NCBI GenBank assembly: GCA_003552075.1
Contig: PUOJ01000049.1
Span: 1-44,459 of the forward strand
Source: Bacteroidales bacterium
Lineage (GTDB): Bacteria > Bacteroidota > Bacteroidia > Bacteroidales > UBA7960
DNA length: 44,459 nt
Direction of reading: 5' to 3'
This document shows, piece after piece, positions 1 to 10,690 of this stretch. Within the stretch, counting starts at the first letter, position 1. Every line of letters begins with the position of its first letter. Made by a program: the position numbers and the translations under genes. The notes beneath the pieces were generated by a model. It did not search any database and had not been told where the DNA came from. It saw only the letters and a list, made by a program, of their open reading frames with translations.

Positions 1-8
1 ATAAAGAT

Positions 9-614
9 ATGGCACGTTATACAGGTCCGACGACAAAAATCGCACGCAAATTCGGAGATCCCATTTTTGGTGCAGACAGAGCTTTTGAAAAGAAAAACTA
101 CCCGCCTGGTCAGCATGGCCAGATGAAGAAAAGAAGAAAGAAGTCCGAATATGGGGTGCAACTGCTGGAGAAGCAAAAGGCCAAATATACTTACGGGTTG
201 CTTGAAAGACAGTTTTTGAACACCTTCAAGAAGGCTGTCAGGCACAAAGGGATTACCGGTGAGATCCTTCTTCAACTCCTGGAGTCAAGGTTGGATAACG
301 TGGTTTACCGACTGGGTATCGCACCAACACGCAGGGCTGCCCGTCAACTCGTGGGTCACAGGCATATTACCGTCAACGACAAGGTGGTTAACATCCCATC
401 TTACTCCATTAAACCGGGTGATATCATTGGTGTCCGTGAAAAGTCAGAAAGCCTTGAGGCTATTGTAGATTCACTTGCTTCACGTTCCACCACCTACTCC
501 TGGCTTGAATGGGATCAGGACATGAAGAAGGGCAAATTCCTGAACTTCCCCGAAAGAGATCTGATTCCTGAGAACATCCAGGAGCAGTTAATCGTGGAAT
601 TGTACTCTAAGTAA
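9..614 (+). CDS. rpsD: 30S ribosomal protein S4
   Basis: The protein is the small-subunit assembly protein S4, which binds 16S rRNA and helps nucleate 30S assembly. It is 201 residues, the usual length for the family. The N-terminal part holds the basic stretch around residues 38-46 (KMKKRRKK-like), and the S4 RNA-binding domain starts near residue 92 with the characteristic [11 protein letters not shown] and RRAARQLV segments. The start codon lies only 8 bases from the window edge, so upstream genes of the operon (rpsK and rpsM would be expected) are out of view. rpoA follows after 38 bases and rplQ after that, the standard order. No Shine-Dalgarno sequence is visible, as is usual in Bacteroidota. 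Confidence 0.98.
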   Translation: MARYTGPTTKIARKFGDPIFGADRAFEKKNYPPGQHGQMKKRRKKSEYGVQLLEKQKAKYTYGLLERQFLNTFKKAVRHKGITGEILLQLLESRLDNVVYRLGIAPTRRAARQLVGHRHITVNDKVVNIPSYSIKPGDIIGVREKSESLEAIVDSLASRSTTYSWLEWDQDMKKGKFLNFPERDLIPENIQEQLIVELYSK

Positions 615-652
615 TCCCTTCCATCTTTATTGAACCAAAAAACGATATCACA

Positions 653-1645
653 ATGGCAATATTAGCATTCCAAAAACCGGATAAGGTGATCATGCTAGAG
701 TCTGACCAACGGCTGGGTAAATTTGAGTTCAGACCGCTTGAGCCAGGCTATGGTATCACCATTGGCAACGCACTCAGGCGAATACTGCTCTCTTCTCTCG
801 AAGGTTTTGCCATTACTTCAGTGAAAATTGACGGTGTTGAACACGAGTTTTCCACCATCAAGGGCGTGGTGGAAGATGTGACGGAAGTCATCCTCAACCT
901 CAAACAGGTGCGATTCAGCAAAAAATCTGAAGATACCGAATCGGAGAAGTTTACCCTCCAGGTGAACGGCAAGGAGCAGCTCACCGCTGGTGATCTGGGT
1001 GAGGTGCTGAATGATTTTGAGGTGCTTAACCCTGAACTGGTCATCTGCCACATGGAAAAGGATGTGAAGCTGGACATGGAGCTCACCCTGGAAACCGGAC
1101 GCGGCTATGTGCCCGCCGAGGAAAACAAGGGCCTGAACCCGGTTATCGGCGTGATTGCCATGGACTCAATTTTTACACCCATCAAAAACGTGACCTTCCA
1201 TGTGGAAGATTATCGTGTGGAGCAAAAGACGGACTATGAGAAGCTGGTGATTGAGATTCTTACAGACGGGTCGATTAGTCCGAAGGACGCCCTGAAAGAG
1301 GCTGCCCACATCCTGATCACTCACTTCATGCTCTTTTCAAATGAGAAGATCACGGTAGATACGGAAGAGAAAGCCTCCAGCGAAGAGTTTGACGAGAACT
1401 CACTGCACATGCGCCAGCTGCTGAAGACCAAACTGGTAGACCTCGATTTGTCTGTCAGGGCATTGAATTGCCTTAAGGCGGCAGATGTAGAGACGCTGGC
1501 TGACCTGGTGGCGCTTAACAAGCATGACCTGCTGAAGTTCAGGAACTTTGGAAAAAAATCCCTTACAGAGCTGGAAGAGCTGATCAAATCCAAAAACCTC
1601 AGCTTTGGAATGAACCTCTCGAAATACAAATTGGATAAGGAATAA
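653..1645 (+). CDS. rpoA: DNA-directed RNA polymerase subunit alpha
   Basis: Alpha subunit of RNA polymerase, which dimerises to scaffold beta and beta-prime and contacts upstream DNA and activators through its C-terminal domain. The 330-residue length is normal. The N-terminal assembly domain covers about residues 1-235 and includes the family segment [14 protein letters not shown] near residue 38. An acidic linker rich in Glu and Ser follows, and the C-terminal domain with its helix-hairpin-helix ([11 protein letters not shown] near residue 300) occupies about 250-320. It sits between rpsD and rplQ, with only a few bases before rplQ, so it is almost certainly cotranscribed with them. Confidence 0.98.
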   Translation: MAILAFQKPDKVIMLESDQRLGKFEFRPLEPGYGITIGNALRRILLSSLEGFAITSVKIDGVEHEFSTIKGVVEDVTEVILNLKQVRFSKKSEDTESEKFTLQVNGKEQLTAGDLGEVLNDFEVLNPELVICHMEKDVKLDMELTLETGRGYVPAEENKGLNPVIGVIAMDSIFTPIKNVTFHVEDYRVEQKTDYEKLVIEILTDGSISPKDALKEAAHILITHFMLFSNEKITVDTEEKASSEEFDENSLHMRQLLKTKLVDLDLSVRALNCLKAADVETLADLVALNKHDLLKFRNFGKKSLTELEELIKSKNLSFGMNLSKYKLDKE

Positions 1646-1650
1646 CTGCA

Positions 1651-2523
1651 ATGAGACACAGAAAGAAAATCAATAGCCTGGGCCGTAAAGCTGCCCACCG
1701 GAAGGAGACGATGTCGAGTATGGCTACGGCATTGATCCTGAATAAACGGATCAATACCACCGTAGCGAAGGCCAAGGCACTGCGTACCTATGTGGAACCC
1801 CTGATCACCCGTTCAAAGACAGACAATACACATTCGCGTCGCATGGTGTTTTCCTACCTGAAAAACAAGCATGCCGTGAGTGAACTGTTTCGTGAAGTGG
1901 CACAGAAGGTAGCTGACAGGCCGGGTGGATATACCCGCATCCTGAAGACCGGTTTCCGCCAGGGAGATGCCGCCGAGATGTGCTTTATTGAGCTGGTTGA
2001 TTACAACACGGCCATGCTCACCACGGAAGAAGAAACACAACAGAAGCGTACACGTAGGGGTCGTCGCAGGGGTAAGAAAAAAGGCACTGAAGCAGAGCAA
2101 CCTGCAGCCGAAGCTGTCGCATCGGCCACGGATACCGCTGCGCCTGACACTGAAACTGAGCAGCCGGAGGCTGAGGCAGCTGAAGCCTCAGAAGCGCAAG
2201 CAAAGCCAAAGGTGACGGAAGAAGCTCACAGGGCGAAAGAAACTACCGGTACTGAAGCAAAAGCCGAAGAAGCTCCTGAAGAGCAGCCTGCAGAAACGGA
2301 AGCGCCAAGAGAAAAAGCGCCTGCAAAGGATGCGCCGGAAGCCACAGCTGAGGAAGAACAAAAGGACGATAAAACCGCTGAAGACAAAAAGAAGTCTGAA
2401 GAGAAGAAAGCGGAAGCGCCTGTGTCCGAACAGAAGGATGCGCCCAAGACTGAAAAGAAACAACAAAAGCCCTCGGATGAAGAAAAAAGCGGGGATACAG
2501 AAGAAGATAAAGCAGGCAAGTAG
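1651..2523 (+). CDS. rplQ: 50S ribosomal protein L17 with a long charged C-terminal tail
   Basis: Large-subunit protein L17, located near the exit tunnel. Residues 1 to about 120 are ordinary L17, opening with [13 protein letters not shown] and containing the family segments around [10 protein letters not shown] and [19 protein letters not shown]. The rest, about 170 residues, is a low-complexity extension. It begins with a strongly basic patch ([13 protein letters not shown], near 133-145) and continues with Ala/Glu/Lys/Pro/Thr-rich sequence of likely disordered character. E. coli L17 is 127 residues; Bacteroidota often have a shorter acidic or Lys-rich tail, but 290 residues is long. An intrinsic terminator follows. 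Family identity is certain; the role of the tail is unknown. Confidence 0.96.
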   Translation: MRHRKKINSLGRKAAHRKETMSSMATALILNKRINTTVAKAKALRTYVEPLITRSKTDNTHSRRMVFSYLKNKHAVSELFREVAQKVADRPGGYTRILKTGFRQGDAAEMCFIELVDYNTAMLTTEEETQQKRTRRGRRRGKKKGTEAEQPAAEAVASATDTAAPDTETEQPEAEAAEASEAQAKPKVTEEAHRAKETTGTEAKAEEAPEEQPAETEAPREKAPAKDAPEATAEEEQKDDKTAEDKKKSEEKKAEAPVSEQKDAPKTEKKQQKPSDEEKSGDTEEDKAGK

Positions 2524-2544
2524 TCTGACCTGAAAGATAGAAAC

Positions 2545-2583
2545 AAAAGGATAAAGTGCCTTCAAACGCTTTATCCTTTTTTA
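2545..2583 (+). terminator. Intrinsic terminator after rplQ
   Basis: A perfect 12-bp stem (2545-2556 paired with 2569-2580) with a 12-base loop ends in a run of T. It lies 22 bases past the rplQ stop codon and closes the ribosomal operon. The stem begins with AAAA and ends with TTTT, so it could act in both directions. Confidence 0.85.
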
Positions 2584-2599
2584 TTTGATCAGCTATGCT

Positions 2600-2607
2600 T
2601 ATCTTTA
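2600..2607 (+). promoter_or_regulatory. Candidate -7 box for eno
   Basis: TATCTTTA matches the Bacteroidota -7 consensus TAnnTTTG at all but the last base and lies about 45 bases before the eno start, just after the rplQ terminator. No well-spaced -33 TTTG was found, so this is a weak call. Confidence 0.35.
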
Positions 2608-2630
2608 CGGCATGCAATGAAATGACCTAA

Positions 2631-3941
<1,311 letters not shown>

Positions 3942-4202
3942 GAAGGCTCTTTACCTGTTTGTGTTAATGTCTTCGGCTGCAACGATCACACGTTCGGAAA
4001 GCATTTAAAAACGCGCACAGAAGGCCATTCCTGCCGGACCAAACAAGCTCTTAAGACTTGCTATACAGCGAATTGAAATAAATTCAAGCCTGTTATCGGT
4101 CAAACAGATTCGGTTGGCGTATTGTTTTCGGAAAAAATCATGATCTTTGTGCATAAGCCTGCGGAGTAACATCAAACAGGTTGAAAAGCAATAATTGGCG
4201 GC

Positions 4203-5903
4203 ATGGACTTTGGATTTTTTGATTTCCTCACTTTGTTCGGCTCATTGAGTTTGTTTCTCTTTGGGATGAAGACGATGAGTGAGGGCATTCAGAAGTTTGC
4301 CGGCGACAAGATGCGTTCCATTCTTGCCGCCATGACATCCAACCGTTTTATAGGGGTCCTGACAGGCTTTTTGCTTACCACCTTCGTGCAATCCTCTTCC
4401 GCTTCCACCGTGATGGTGGTCAGCTTTGTAAATGCCGGTCTACTGTCTCTGGTGCAAAGCATCGGGGTGATCATGGGTGCAAACATTGGCACCACCACCA
4501 CAGCCTGGCTGATATCCCTGCTGGGCTTTGAAATGAACATTTCCGCACTGTCCATTCCCCTCATAGGAATAAGCTTCCCGCTGTTGCTTAACTCACGCGA
4601 GCGTTTCAATTCTATGGGGCAAATGCTTCTTGGTTTTGCCCTGCTATTTATGGGGCTTGACTTTCTCCGGGCTTCCGTGCCCGACCTGGACACAAACCCC
4701 CAAATGTTCAGATTTCTGCAAGACCTGACCGGCTATGGTGCATACAGTACCTTTATCTTCCTGGCCCTGGGCACTTTGCTTACCATAGTGTTGCAGTCTT
4801 CAAGCGCCACCATGGCACTTACCATCGTAATGTGTAATTATGGATGGATAGGATTTGAGCACGGTGCAGCCATCGTCCTTGGAGAAAATATTGGCACAAC
4901 GATTACAGCCAACCTTGCCGCATTGGTGGGCAATGTACATGCCAAAAGAACGGCCATGGCTCACCTTTTTTTCAATATCCTGGGTATCATTTGGATGCTT
5001 CTGATATTTGGTTTCTTTCTCGAGAAAATTGACCAGTTCATGATGCAGTTTGGCATGGGTTCACCCATGTTGAATCCTACACGGATACCCATTGGTCTTT
5101 CCATCTTCCACACCGTCTTTAACATCAGCAATACGCTCTTGCTTATAGGTTTCATAAAATACCTTGTGATCCTGGTAGAATACGTATTGCCTTCAAGGGG
5201 CAAGAAGTTTGAGAGGCCACACCTGGAATATTTCAGCAGTGGATTCCTGCATATGGCTGAACTCTCCGTCTTTCAGGCAAAAAAGGAAGTGAGGAAGTAT
5301 GCCGAACTCGCACACCGGATGTTCAACTTTATCCCGGCATCCATCATAGAAACAGACAAGAAGGAATTCCAGCACATACTGGAAAAAGTAAGCAAGTATG
5401 AAGAAATCACCGACAGGGTTGAAGTAGAAATCACCACCTTCCTGATCAAGATATCCAGAAAACAACTCAGCAGCCAGGCGGCCGAAGAGCTGCGTCGCAT
5501 GCGTGTGGTGAGCAGCGAAGTAGAAAAGATAGGCGACGTATGCTATAAGATGTCCTCGCTGCTGGCAGAAAAGCGCAAGGAAAAAATATACTTTACACCT
5601 GCACAGCGAAGTGACCTGTTTGAAATGTTTAAGCTGTTAAACAACGCGTTTGAGCTCATGCTACACAACATGCAGGCAAGTACGCTCGAAGCCCGCAAAA
5701 ACCTGCCTGAAGCCAACCGGCTGGAAAAGGAGATCAATGCGTTTCGGGACCAGGTTCGCACCACAGTGATTGATGACATGGAAAAGGATCCCACGCATGT
5801 AAAAAGCGCTTTTTATTTCAACAAGCTGATCACCTCTTGTGAAAAGATCGGGGATACCATCCTGAATATTAATGAAGCTGTTGCCGGGATCCATATTGAA
5901 TAG
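4203..5903 (+). CDS. Na/Pi cotransporter family protein with PhoU-like C-terminal domain
   Basis: Inner-membrane sodium-dependent phosphate transporter of the NptA/YjbB type. The membrane part, roughly residues 1-320, contains the inverted repeat diagnostic of the family: a first QSSSAST motif near residue 63 followed by GANIGTTTTAW, and a second QSSSATMAL near 200 followed by GENIGTTITAN. The soluble part from about 340 to 566 is helical and resembles PhoU (segments around EYEEITDRVEVEITTFL and RRMRVVSSEVEKIGD). In related proteins this domain is thought to regulate flux. It has no phosphate-regulon partner nearby and appears to be a single-gene unit. Confidence 0.93.
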   Translation: MDFGFFDFLTLFGSLSLFLFGMKTMSEGIQKFAGDKMRSILAAMTSNRFIGVLTGFLLTTFVQSSSASTVMVVSFVNAGLLSLVQSIGVIMGANIGTTTTAWLISLLGFEMNISALSIPLIGISFPLLLNSRERFNSMGQMLLGFALLFMGLDFLRASVPDLDTNPQMFRFLQDLTGYGAYSTFIFLALGTLLTIVLQSSSATMALTIVMCNYGWIGFEHGAAIVLGENIGTTITANLAALVGNVHAKRTAMAHLFFNILGIIWMLLIFGFFLEKIDQFMMQFGMGSPMLNPTRIPIGLSIFHTVFNISNTLLLIGFIKYLVILVEYVLPSRGKKFERPHLEYFSSGFLHMAELSVFQAKKEVRKYAELAHRMFNFIPASIIETDKKEFQHILEKVSKYEEITDRVEVEITTFLIKISRKQLSSQAAEELRRMRVVSSEVEKIGDVCYKMSSLLAEKRKEKIYFTPAQRSDLFEMFKLLNNAFELMLHNMQASTLEARKNLPEANRLEKEINAFRDQVRTTVIDDMEKDPTHVKSAFYFNKLITSCEKIGDTILNINEAVAGIHIE

Positions 5904-6039
5904 CCAAAACCATTCGCTGTTTATTATATATCCTTTGGATAACATATTATGCAAATTAACTGTTTTGTCCTTTATTTTCCCTATTTTTGTGTAATGATTT
6001 GATTATTTTTCCTGACAGTTTGTCTTTTCTCCTGGGTTT

Positions 6040-8193
6040 ATGATCGCAATAAGGTATTTTGCTGCTTATTTTATTTTTCTTTGGATGTTTGGGCATGCAA
6101 TGGCCTCCACCGTTATTGACGATGATTTACATGCGAAGATCGACAGCCTGCAACAAGTCATCGCTGATGAACAGGTCAGTGATTCCCTGATGATGGATGC
6201 CTACCGGCATCTTGGCTGGGAGAAGCGAAGCACAAACATCCGGGAGGCACTGCAATATACCTACACCGCCCTGGAGTATGCAGAATACTTAGCATGTGCT
6301 TCATGCAAGGGCACACTGCTGGCAAATTTGGGAAACATATACTGGCGCAAGGGCCATTTTGAAAAGGCCTTTGAGTACCTGCTGGATGCAAGGGGCATTG
6401 CAGAGGACATTGAGGACCAAACGGCCTATGCGCGTACCCTGAACCATCTGGGCATACTTTACAGCGGCCAGGGGCTTCATGACAAGGCACTGGAACAATA
6501 TTTTGAAGCATACCGGGTGTATGATGCACTTGATTCCGTTGTCAATACATCCATGGTGTTGAATAACATCGGCCTGGTTTATTATTACAGGGGAGATTAT
6601 GAAGAGGCAGAGGAATTTCACCTTAGATCGTTAGAGATTAAAGAGGATTTGGATGATGAGAGACGGAACGCTTATTCACTGCACAACCTGGGTTTGGTTT
6701 ACAAAAAGCGCGGAGAGCTGGATAAGGCGCACGATTACCTTGAAAAGTCCAGGCACATTTTGGCCGATTATCCGGAGACACGTGACCTGGCCATCGTTTT
6801 CCGCAGCTTAGGGAAATTATGTTTGAAGGAAGAGGCATATGCTGAAGCCCTGAACTACCTGAATGAGGCCAAAGACGTTTTTGTGCAGGTGGGCGATATG
6901 CGCAGCATTGCGAGGGTGTTGATGTATCTCGGTGAGGTTCATTATGCAATGAAAGCCTATGCGATCGCAGAAGACTATTTGAAGCGGAGCCTCGAATTAA
7001 GTAAAAAGTATCAGTTTTCTTCGCAGATAAAAAATGCATATGCCATATTGAGCAATATCATGGTGCAAAGAAACAATTACCGGCTTGCTTATGATTACCA
7101 GAAAAAAAGCAGGGAGATTGCAGACAGCATCCAGGACAGGGAGAGCATGCAACGGGTTGTTGAGTTGCAAATGCGCTATGAACGCGAACGAAAAGCCACT
7201 GAGATAGACCTTTTACAGAAGTCCAATGAGATCGCAGAACTGAACCTGGAAAAACAGCGTCTGTTTCAAAAGATGCTGATCATATTCATAATTCTGATCC
7301 TTTTCATCCTTTTTGCCATCTATTATCGGTTCAGGGAAGCCAAGAGGACAAACCGGATGCTGGAATCCCAGAAGGCAGAAATCATTGACTCCAATAACAA
7401 GCTCAAGCAGCTCAATAACAACCTCATCGAAGAAAAAAGAAGGGTCGATGAGCTTAACAAAAAGCTCAGGGAGTCGGAAGACCATCTGAAAGCTGTCAAC
7501 AAAACCAAAGACCAGTTTTTTTCTATCATTTCTCATGACCTTCGTAACCCTTTTGCGTCCATCGTCAGTTTTTCCAGGATCTTAAAACGTGACATCCAGG
7601 ATCTTAGCCGCGAGGAACTTCAGGAACTTGCCAGGGAGCTGGACAAGTCGGTGCTTAAGATCAACAGCTTATTGGAGAACCTGTTGCAGTGGTCCCGTGC
7701 ACAAACCGGCAACATAAAGTTTAAGCCTGAATACTTTGAGTTGCATTCGTTGATCAGCGAAACAATCAGCCTGTTTTTGGCAGCTGCACGGGACAAGAAT
7801 GTCGAGATCATTGACAACGCGGGTGATTTTATCGTATACGGTGATTTGAATATGACCGAGACCATCATACGTAACCTCCTTTCGAATGCCATAAAGTATT
7901 CGAACCCGGGTGGCCAGGTCGTGATTGCTTCTCGCAAGCTGAATGGTTTTCTTGAAGTGCGGGTAGAAGATGAGGGCGTGGGTATACGTGAAGAGGATCA
8001 GCAAAAGCTTTTCCGATCAGACTCCTTGTTTACCACTTATGGCACCAATGATGAGAAAGGAAGTGGACTGGGCTTGCTGCTATGCAAGGAGTTTGTACAA
8101 AAACAGGGTGGCAGCATTTCCCTGGAAAGCAAACTGGACGAAGGAACCGTCTTCCGTTTTACGATACCACTGGAAGCTCCTGATAAAGGCTGA
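6040..8193 (+). CDS. TPR-repeat sensor histidine kinase
   Basis: A membrane two-component sensor. An N-terminal signal peptide (about residues 1-22) leads into a periplasmic array of about seven tetratricopeptide repeats (about 60-360), a coiled-coil stretch, and one transmembrane helix near 412-431. A second coiled coil precedes the HisKA domain, whose phospho-acceptor His is about residue 499 in SIISHDLRNPF. The ATPase domain has an N box (NLLSNAIKYS, about 611), a G1 box (DEGVGI) and a G2 box (GSGLGLLL). There is no receiver domain and no response regulator next to it, so it is an orphan kinase. The ligand is unknown; TPR kinases of this layout are common in Bacteroidota. Confidence 0.92.
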   Translation: MIAIRYFAAYFIFLWMFGHAMASTVIDDDLHAKIDSLQQVIADEQVSDSLMMDAYRHLGWEKRSTNIREALQYTYTALEYAEYLACASCKGTLLANLGNIYWRKGHFEKAFEYLLDARGIAEDIEDQTAYARTLNHLGILYSGQGLHDKALEQYFEAYRVYDALDSVVNTSMVLNNIGLVYYYRGDYEEAEEFHLRSLEIKEDLDDERRNAYSLHNLGLVYKKRGELDKAHDYLEKSRHILADYPETRDLAIVFRSLGKLCLKEEAYAEALNYLNEAKDVFVQVGDMRSIARVLMYLGEVHYAMKAYAIAEDYLKRSLELSKKYQFSSQIKNAYAILSNIMVQRNNYRLAYDYQKKSREIADSIQDRESMQRVVELQMRYERERKATEIDLLQKSNEIAELNLEKQRLFQKMLIIFIILILFILFAIYYRFREAKRTNRMLESQKAEIIDSNNKLKQLNNNLIEEKRRVDELNKKLRESEDHLKAVNKTKDQFFSIISHDLRNPFASIVSFSRILKRDIQDLSREELQELARELDKSVLKINSLLENLLQWSRAQTGNIKFKPEYFELHSLISETISLFLAAARDKNVEIIDNAGDFIVYGDLNMTETIIRNLLSNAIKYSNPGGQVVIASRKLNGFLEVRVEDEGVGIREEDQQKLFRSDSLFTTYGTNDEKGSGLGLLLCKEFVQKQGGSISLESKLDEGTVFRFTIPLEAPDKG

Positions 8194-8290
8194 TTGAGCC
8201 CTCCTTTTTTACATTCGTCACCCCACCTGCCAGGATGGTCTGGTAATCCACCAAACTTAAATGAAACCCGGGTTTCTCCATGCGGATGGT

Positions 8291-8321
8291 TTTGTCATTA
8301 GTTGAAATAATCGTATATTTG
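8291..8321 (+). promoter_or_regulatory. Promoter of tRNA-Leu, Bacteroidota type
   Basis: A -33 TTTG at 8291-8294 is followed after exactly 19 bases by a perfect -7 box TATATTTG at 8314-8321. The tRNA begins 14 bases downstream. The fit to the known sigma-ABfr consensus is complete. Confidence 0.85.
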
Positions 8322-8335
8322 CGCGCCAAAATGAT

Positions 8336-8417
8336 GCGGATGTGGCGTAATTGGTAGCCGCGCCAGACTTAGGATCTGGTGCCGAAAGGCGTGGGGGTTC
8401 GACTCCCTCCATCCGCA
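8336..8417 (+). tRNA. tRNA-Leu (anticodon UAG)
   Basis: Cloverleaf read by eye: acceptor GCGGATG pairs with CATCCGC, the anticodon stem CCAGA/TCTGG encloses loop CTTAGGA (anticodon TAG), and a long class II variable arm with GCCGAAAGGC is followed by a T arm with GGTTCGACTCC. The discriminator is A and CCA is not encoded. Its own promoter and terminator flank it. Confidence 0.95.
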
Positions 8418-8422
8418 CAAAA

Positions 8423-8468
8423 AACCCCGTGGAAGACTTCAGCGCCTGGTCTGGACGGGGTTGTTTTT
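8423..8468 (+). terminator. Terminator after tRNA-Leu
   Basis: An 8-bp stem, AACCCCGT at 8423-8430 with ACGGGGTT at 8455-8462, is followed by GTTTTTATT. The 24-base loop is long but may hold a small internal hairpin. It begins five bases after the tRNA end. Confidence 0.7.
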
Positions 8469-8530
8469 ATTGTAACTGATTCACGAACAATAAAACTGCC
8501 ACTGTGTGGTTTTAATAACAAATCACTTAA

Positions 8531-9940
8531 ATGGATATTAATCAAGAAAATAAAGACCAACTGGAAGCAGTGATCAAGGTAAAGCTCAGCCCGGATGATT
8601 ACCGTGCGCAGGTGGACAAAGAATTGAAGAACATGCAGAAAAAGGCACAAATGCCTGGTTTCAGACCAGGAAAAGTGCCTATGGGCATGGTAAATAAGCT
8701 TTATGGGAAGAGCGTACTTGTTGAGGAAGTAAACAAAATCCTGGCTGATGCAGTGTATAACTACATCAAGGAGAATGAAATCAACGTGCTCGGCAACCCC
8801 TTGCCCAATCACGACAAGGCCAATGAGATCGACTGGGATAAGCAGGAAGAATTTACCTTTGAATATGAAGTGGGCTTGTCGCCGGAGATTGACCTTGAGC
8901 TGAATGAGGAAATTGAGGTCGATTACCACAAAATTACAGTGGAAGATGAGATTGTGGATAATTACATTAAGGATATCCGCAAGCGCTATGGCAAGATGAC
9001 CAATCCCGGCGTATCGGAGGCAGAGGACGTGCTTTACGGCGAGTTTGTGGAGATGGAAAACGAAGAAACACCCAAAACGGACGGCCATACGCACAAGTCG
9101 AATTTGATGATCCAGTATGTCAAGGATGAACACGTGCAAAAAAAGCTCATTGGGGCCAAGCCGGGCGAGTCGCTGGTGATGAACCCACAAGAGGCCGTGC
9201 AGTCAGAGACGGAAGCGGCATCCATGCTGGGCATCAAAAAAGAAGAGTTGGAAAACTACAGCCCGTTGTTCCGTTTTACCATCGAGAGCATCAGCAGGGT
9301 GGAACCGGCTGAGCTCGATGAGGAACTGTTTAAGAAAGCCATGCCCGAGGATGACATCACAGACGAAGCCCAGTTCAGAGAGATGCTCGCCGAGCAGATC
9401 AGCAAGCAATACCAGGCCGATGCCGACAAGCACTTCAAGAACCTGGTGATGGAGAAGTTGCTTGAGAAAACACAGCTGCCACTGCCGGAGACGTTTTTGA
9501 AGAAATGGCTGCTTGATACCAACAAGGAGGAACTCACTGAAGAAAAAGTCGAAAAGGAATTTGACCAGTTCTCTGACTCATTCCGCTGGCAATTGCTGGA
9601 AAACCACCTGCTCAAAAAGTATGAGATTGAGGTCAAACCAGAAGAGGTCAATGAGCACCTGGAAAATTTTGTGAAAGCACAGCTCAAACAATACGGACAG
9701 GGAGATGTTCCACAGGAGGTGCTTAACGAGTACGTCAAGAACATTTCTTCCAACAAGGACGAGGTCAAGAAGGTGTATGACCACCTCTTTGATCAGAAGC
9801 TGCTGGACCTTTTCAAAGAAAAGCTCAGCCTGAAAGAACAAAAGATTGGTTTTGATGACTTCGTCAAACTGGTAACTGAAAAATATAAAAAGGACCAGGC
9901 AGAAAACACAGAAGATGCCGGAACAGAAACAGAAAAATAA
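8531..9940 (+). CDS. tig: Trigger factor
   Basis: Ribosome-associated chaperone that receives nascent chains at the exit tunnel. The ribosome-binding signature is present as GFRPGKVP at residues 43-50. A central domain (about 150-260) occupies the place of the FKBP-type PPIase and looks divergent; the helical C-terminal arms run from about 265. At 469 residues it is somewhat longer than the E. coli protein (432) and ends in an acidic tail. The start is taken at ATG 8531, directly giving the conserved N-terminal strand (QLEAVIKVKLSPDDY). clpP begins 6 bases after the stop, so tig, clpP and clpX probably form one unit, the same association as in many bacteria. Confidence 0.95.
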   Translation: MDINQENKDQLEAVIKVKLSPDDYRAQVDKELKNMQKKAQMPGFRPGKVPMGMVNKLYGKSVLVEEVNKILADAVYNYIKENEINVLGNPLPNHDKANEIDWDKQEEFTFEYEVGLSPEIDLELNEEIEVDYHKITVEDEIVDNYIKDIRKRYGKMTNPGVSEAEDVLYGEFVEMENEETPKTDGHTHKSNLMIQYVKDEHVQKKLIGAKPGESLVMNPQEAVQSETEAASMLGIKKEELENYSPLFRFTIESISRVEPAELDEELFKKAMPEDDITDEAQFREMLAEQISKQYQADADKHFKNLVMEKLLEKTQLPLPETFLKKWLLDTNKEELTEEKVEKEFDQFSDSFRWQLLENHLLKKYEIEVKPEEVNEHLENFVKAQLKQYGQGDVPQEVLNEYVKNISSNKDEVKKVYDHLFDQKLLDLFKEKLSLKEQKIGFDDFVKLVTEKYKKDQAENTEDAGTETEK

Positions 9941-9946
9941 ACGATC

Positions 9947-10639
9947 ATGAGCCACAGAGATGATTTTCATAAGTATGCCACGATGCACAGGGGCATCAGC
10001 AGTGTCACCATGCACGATTACAAATCGATTGTTGGCAATTATATCAGCCCGACAATTATCGAAGAACGCCAACTGAACATTGCGACCATGGATGTCTTCA
10101 GCCGACTGATGATGGATCGCATTATCTTTTTGGGTGTGCCCATCAACGATTATGTGGCCAATATCATCCAGGCCCAGCTGTTGTACCTGGAGTCGGTGGA
10201 TCCGAAAAAGGACATCCAGATATATCTGAACACACCTGGCGGTTCGGTCTATGCCGGTCTGGGTATCTATGATACGATGCAGTATATTTCTCCCGACGTG
10301 GCTACGATCTGTACGGGGATGGCAGCTTCAATGGGTGCCGTGCTTCTTTGTGCAGGCACTACTGGTAAGCGCACTGGGTTGAAGCATAGCCGCATCCTGA
10401 TCCATCAGCCGATGGGAGGAGCAGAAGGCCAGGCCTCAGATATTGAGATCACGGCACGTGAGATTCAGAAGATCAAAAAGGAACTCTATGAGATCATAGC
10501 CGTCCATTCCAACCAGGATTATGAAAAGATCTGGCAGGATGCGGATCGCGATTACTGGATGACCTCTCAGGAGGCCAAGGATTATGGGATGCTGGATAAT
10601 GTGTTGACATCCAACAAAAAAGAATCCGACAAATCATAG
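9947..10639 (+). CDS. clpP: ATP-dependent Clp protease proteolytic subunit
   Basis: Serine peptidase that forms the barrel-shaped degradation chamber fed by ClpX. The catalytic triad is readable: Ser128 in GMAASMGA, His153 in LIHQPMGG, and Asp202 in the DRDYW segment. The protein is 230 residues, a little longer than E. coli ClpP because of the N-terminal propeptide-like stretch of about 30 residues. It lies between tig and clpX, 51 bases before clpX. Confidence 0.97.
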   Translation: MSHRDDFHKYATMHRGISSVTMHDYKSIVGNYISPTIIEERQLNIATMDVFSRLMMDRIIFLGVPINDYVANIIQAQLLYLESVDPKKDIQIYLNTPGGSVYAGLGIYDTMQYISPDVATICTGMAASMGAVLLCAGTTGKRTGLKHSRILIHQPMGGAEGQASDIEITAREIQKIKKELYEIIAVHSNQDYEKIWQDADRDYWMTSQEAKDYGMLDNVLTSNKKESDKS

Positions 10640-10690
10640 TGTGCTTGCGAATCGGTGCACTTTGCGCACTGCATATAAACAGCGGCAATC

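Noticed and set aside
8369-9190. Minus-strand frame of 273 codons over tRNA-Leu and tig
   Set aside because: It starts antisense to trigger factor and ends in the reversed tRNA-Leu; composition is unlike a real protein.
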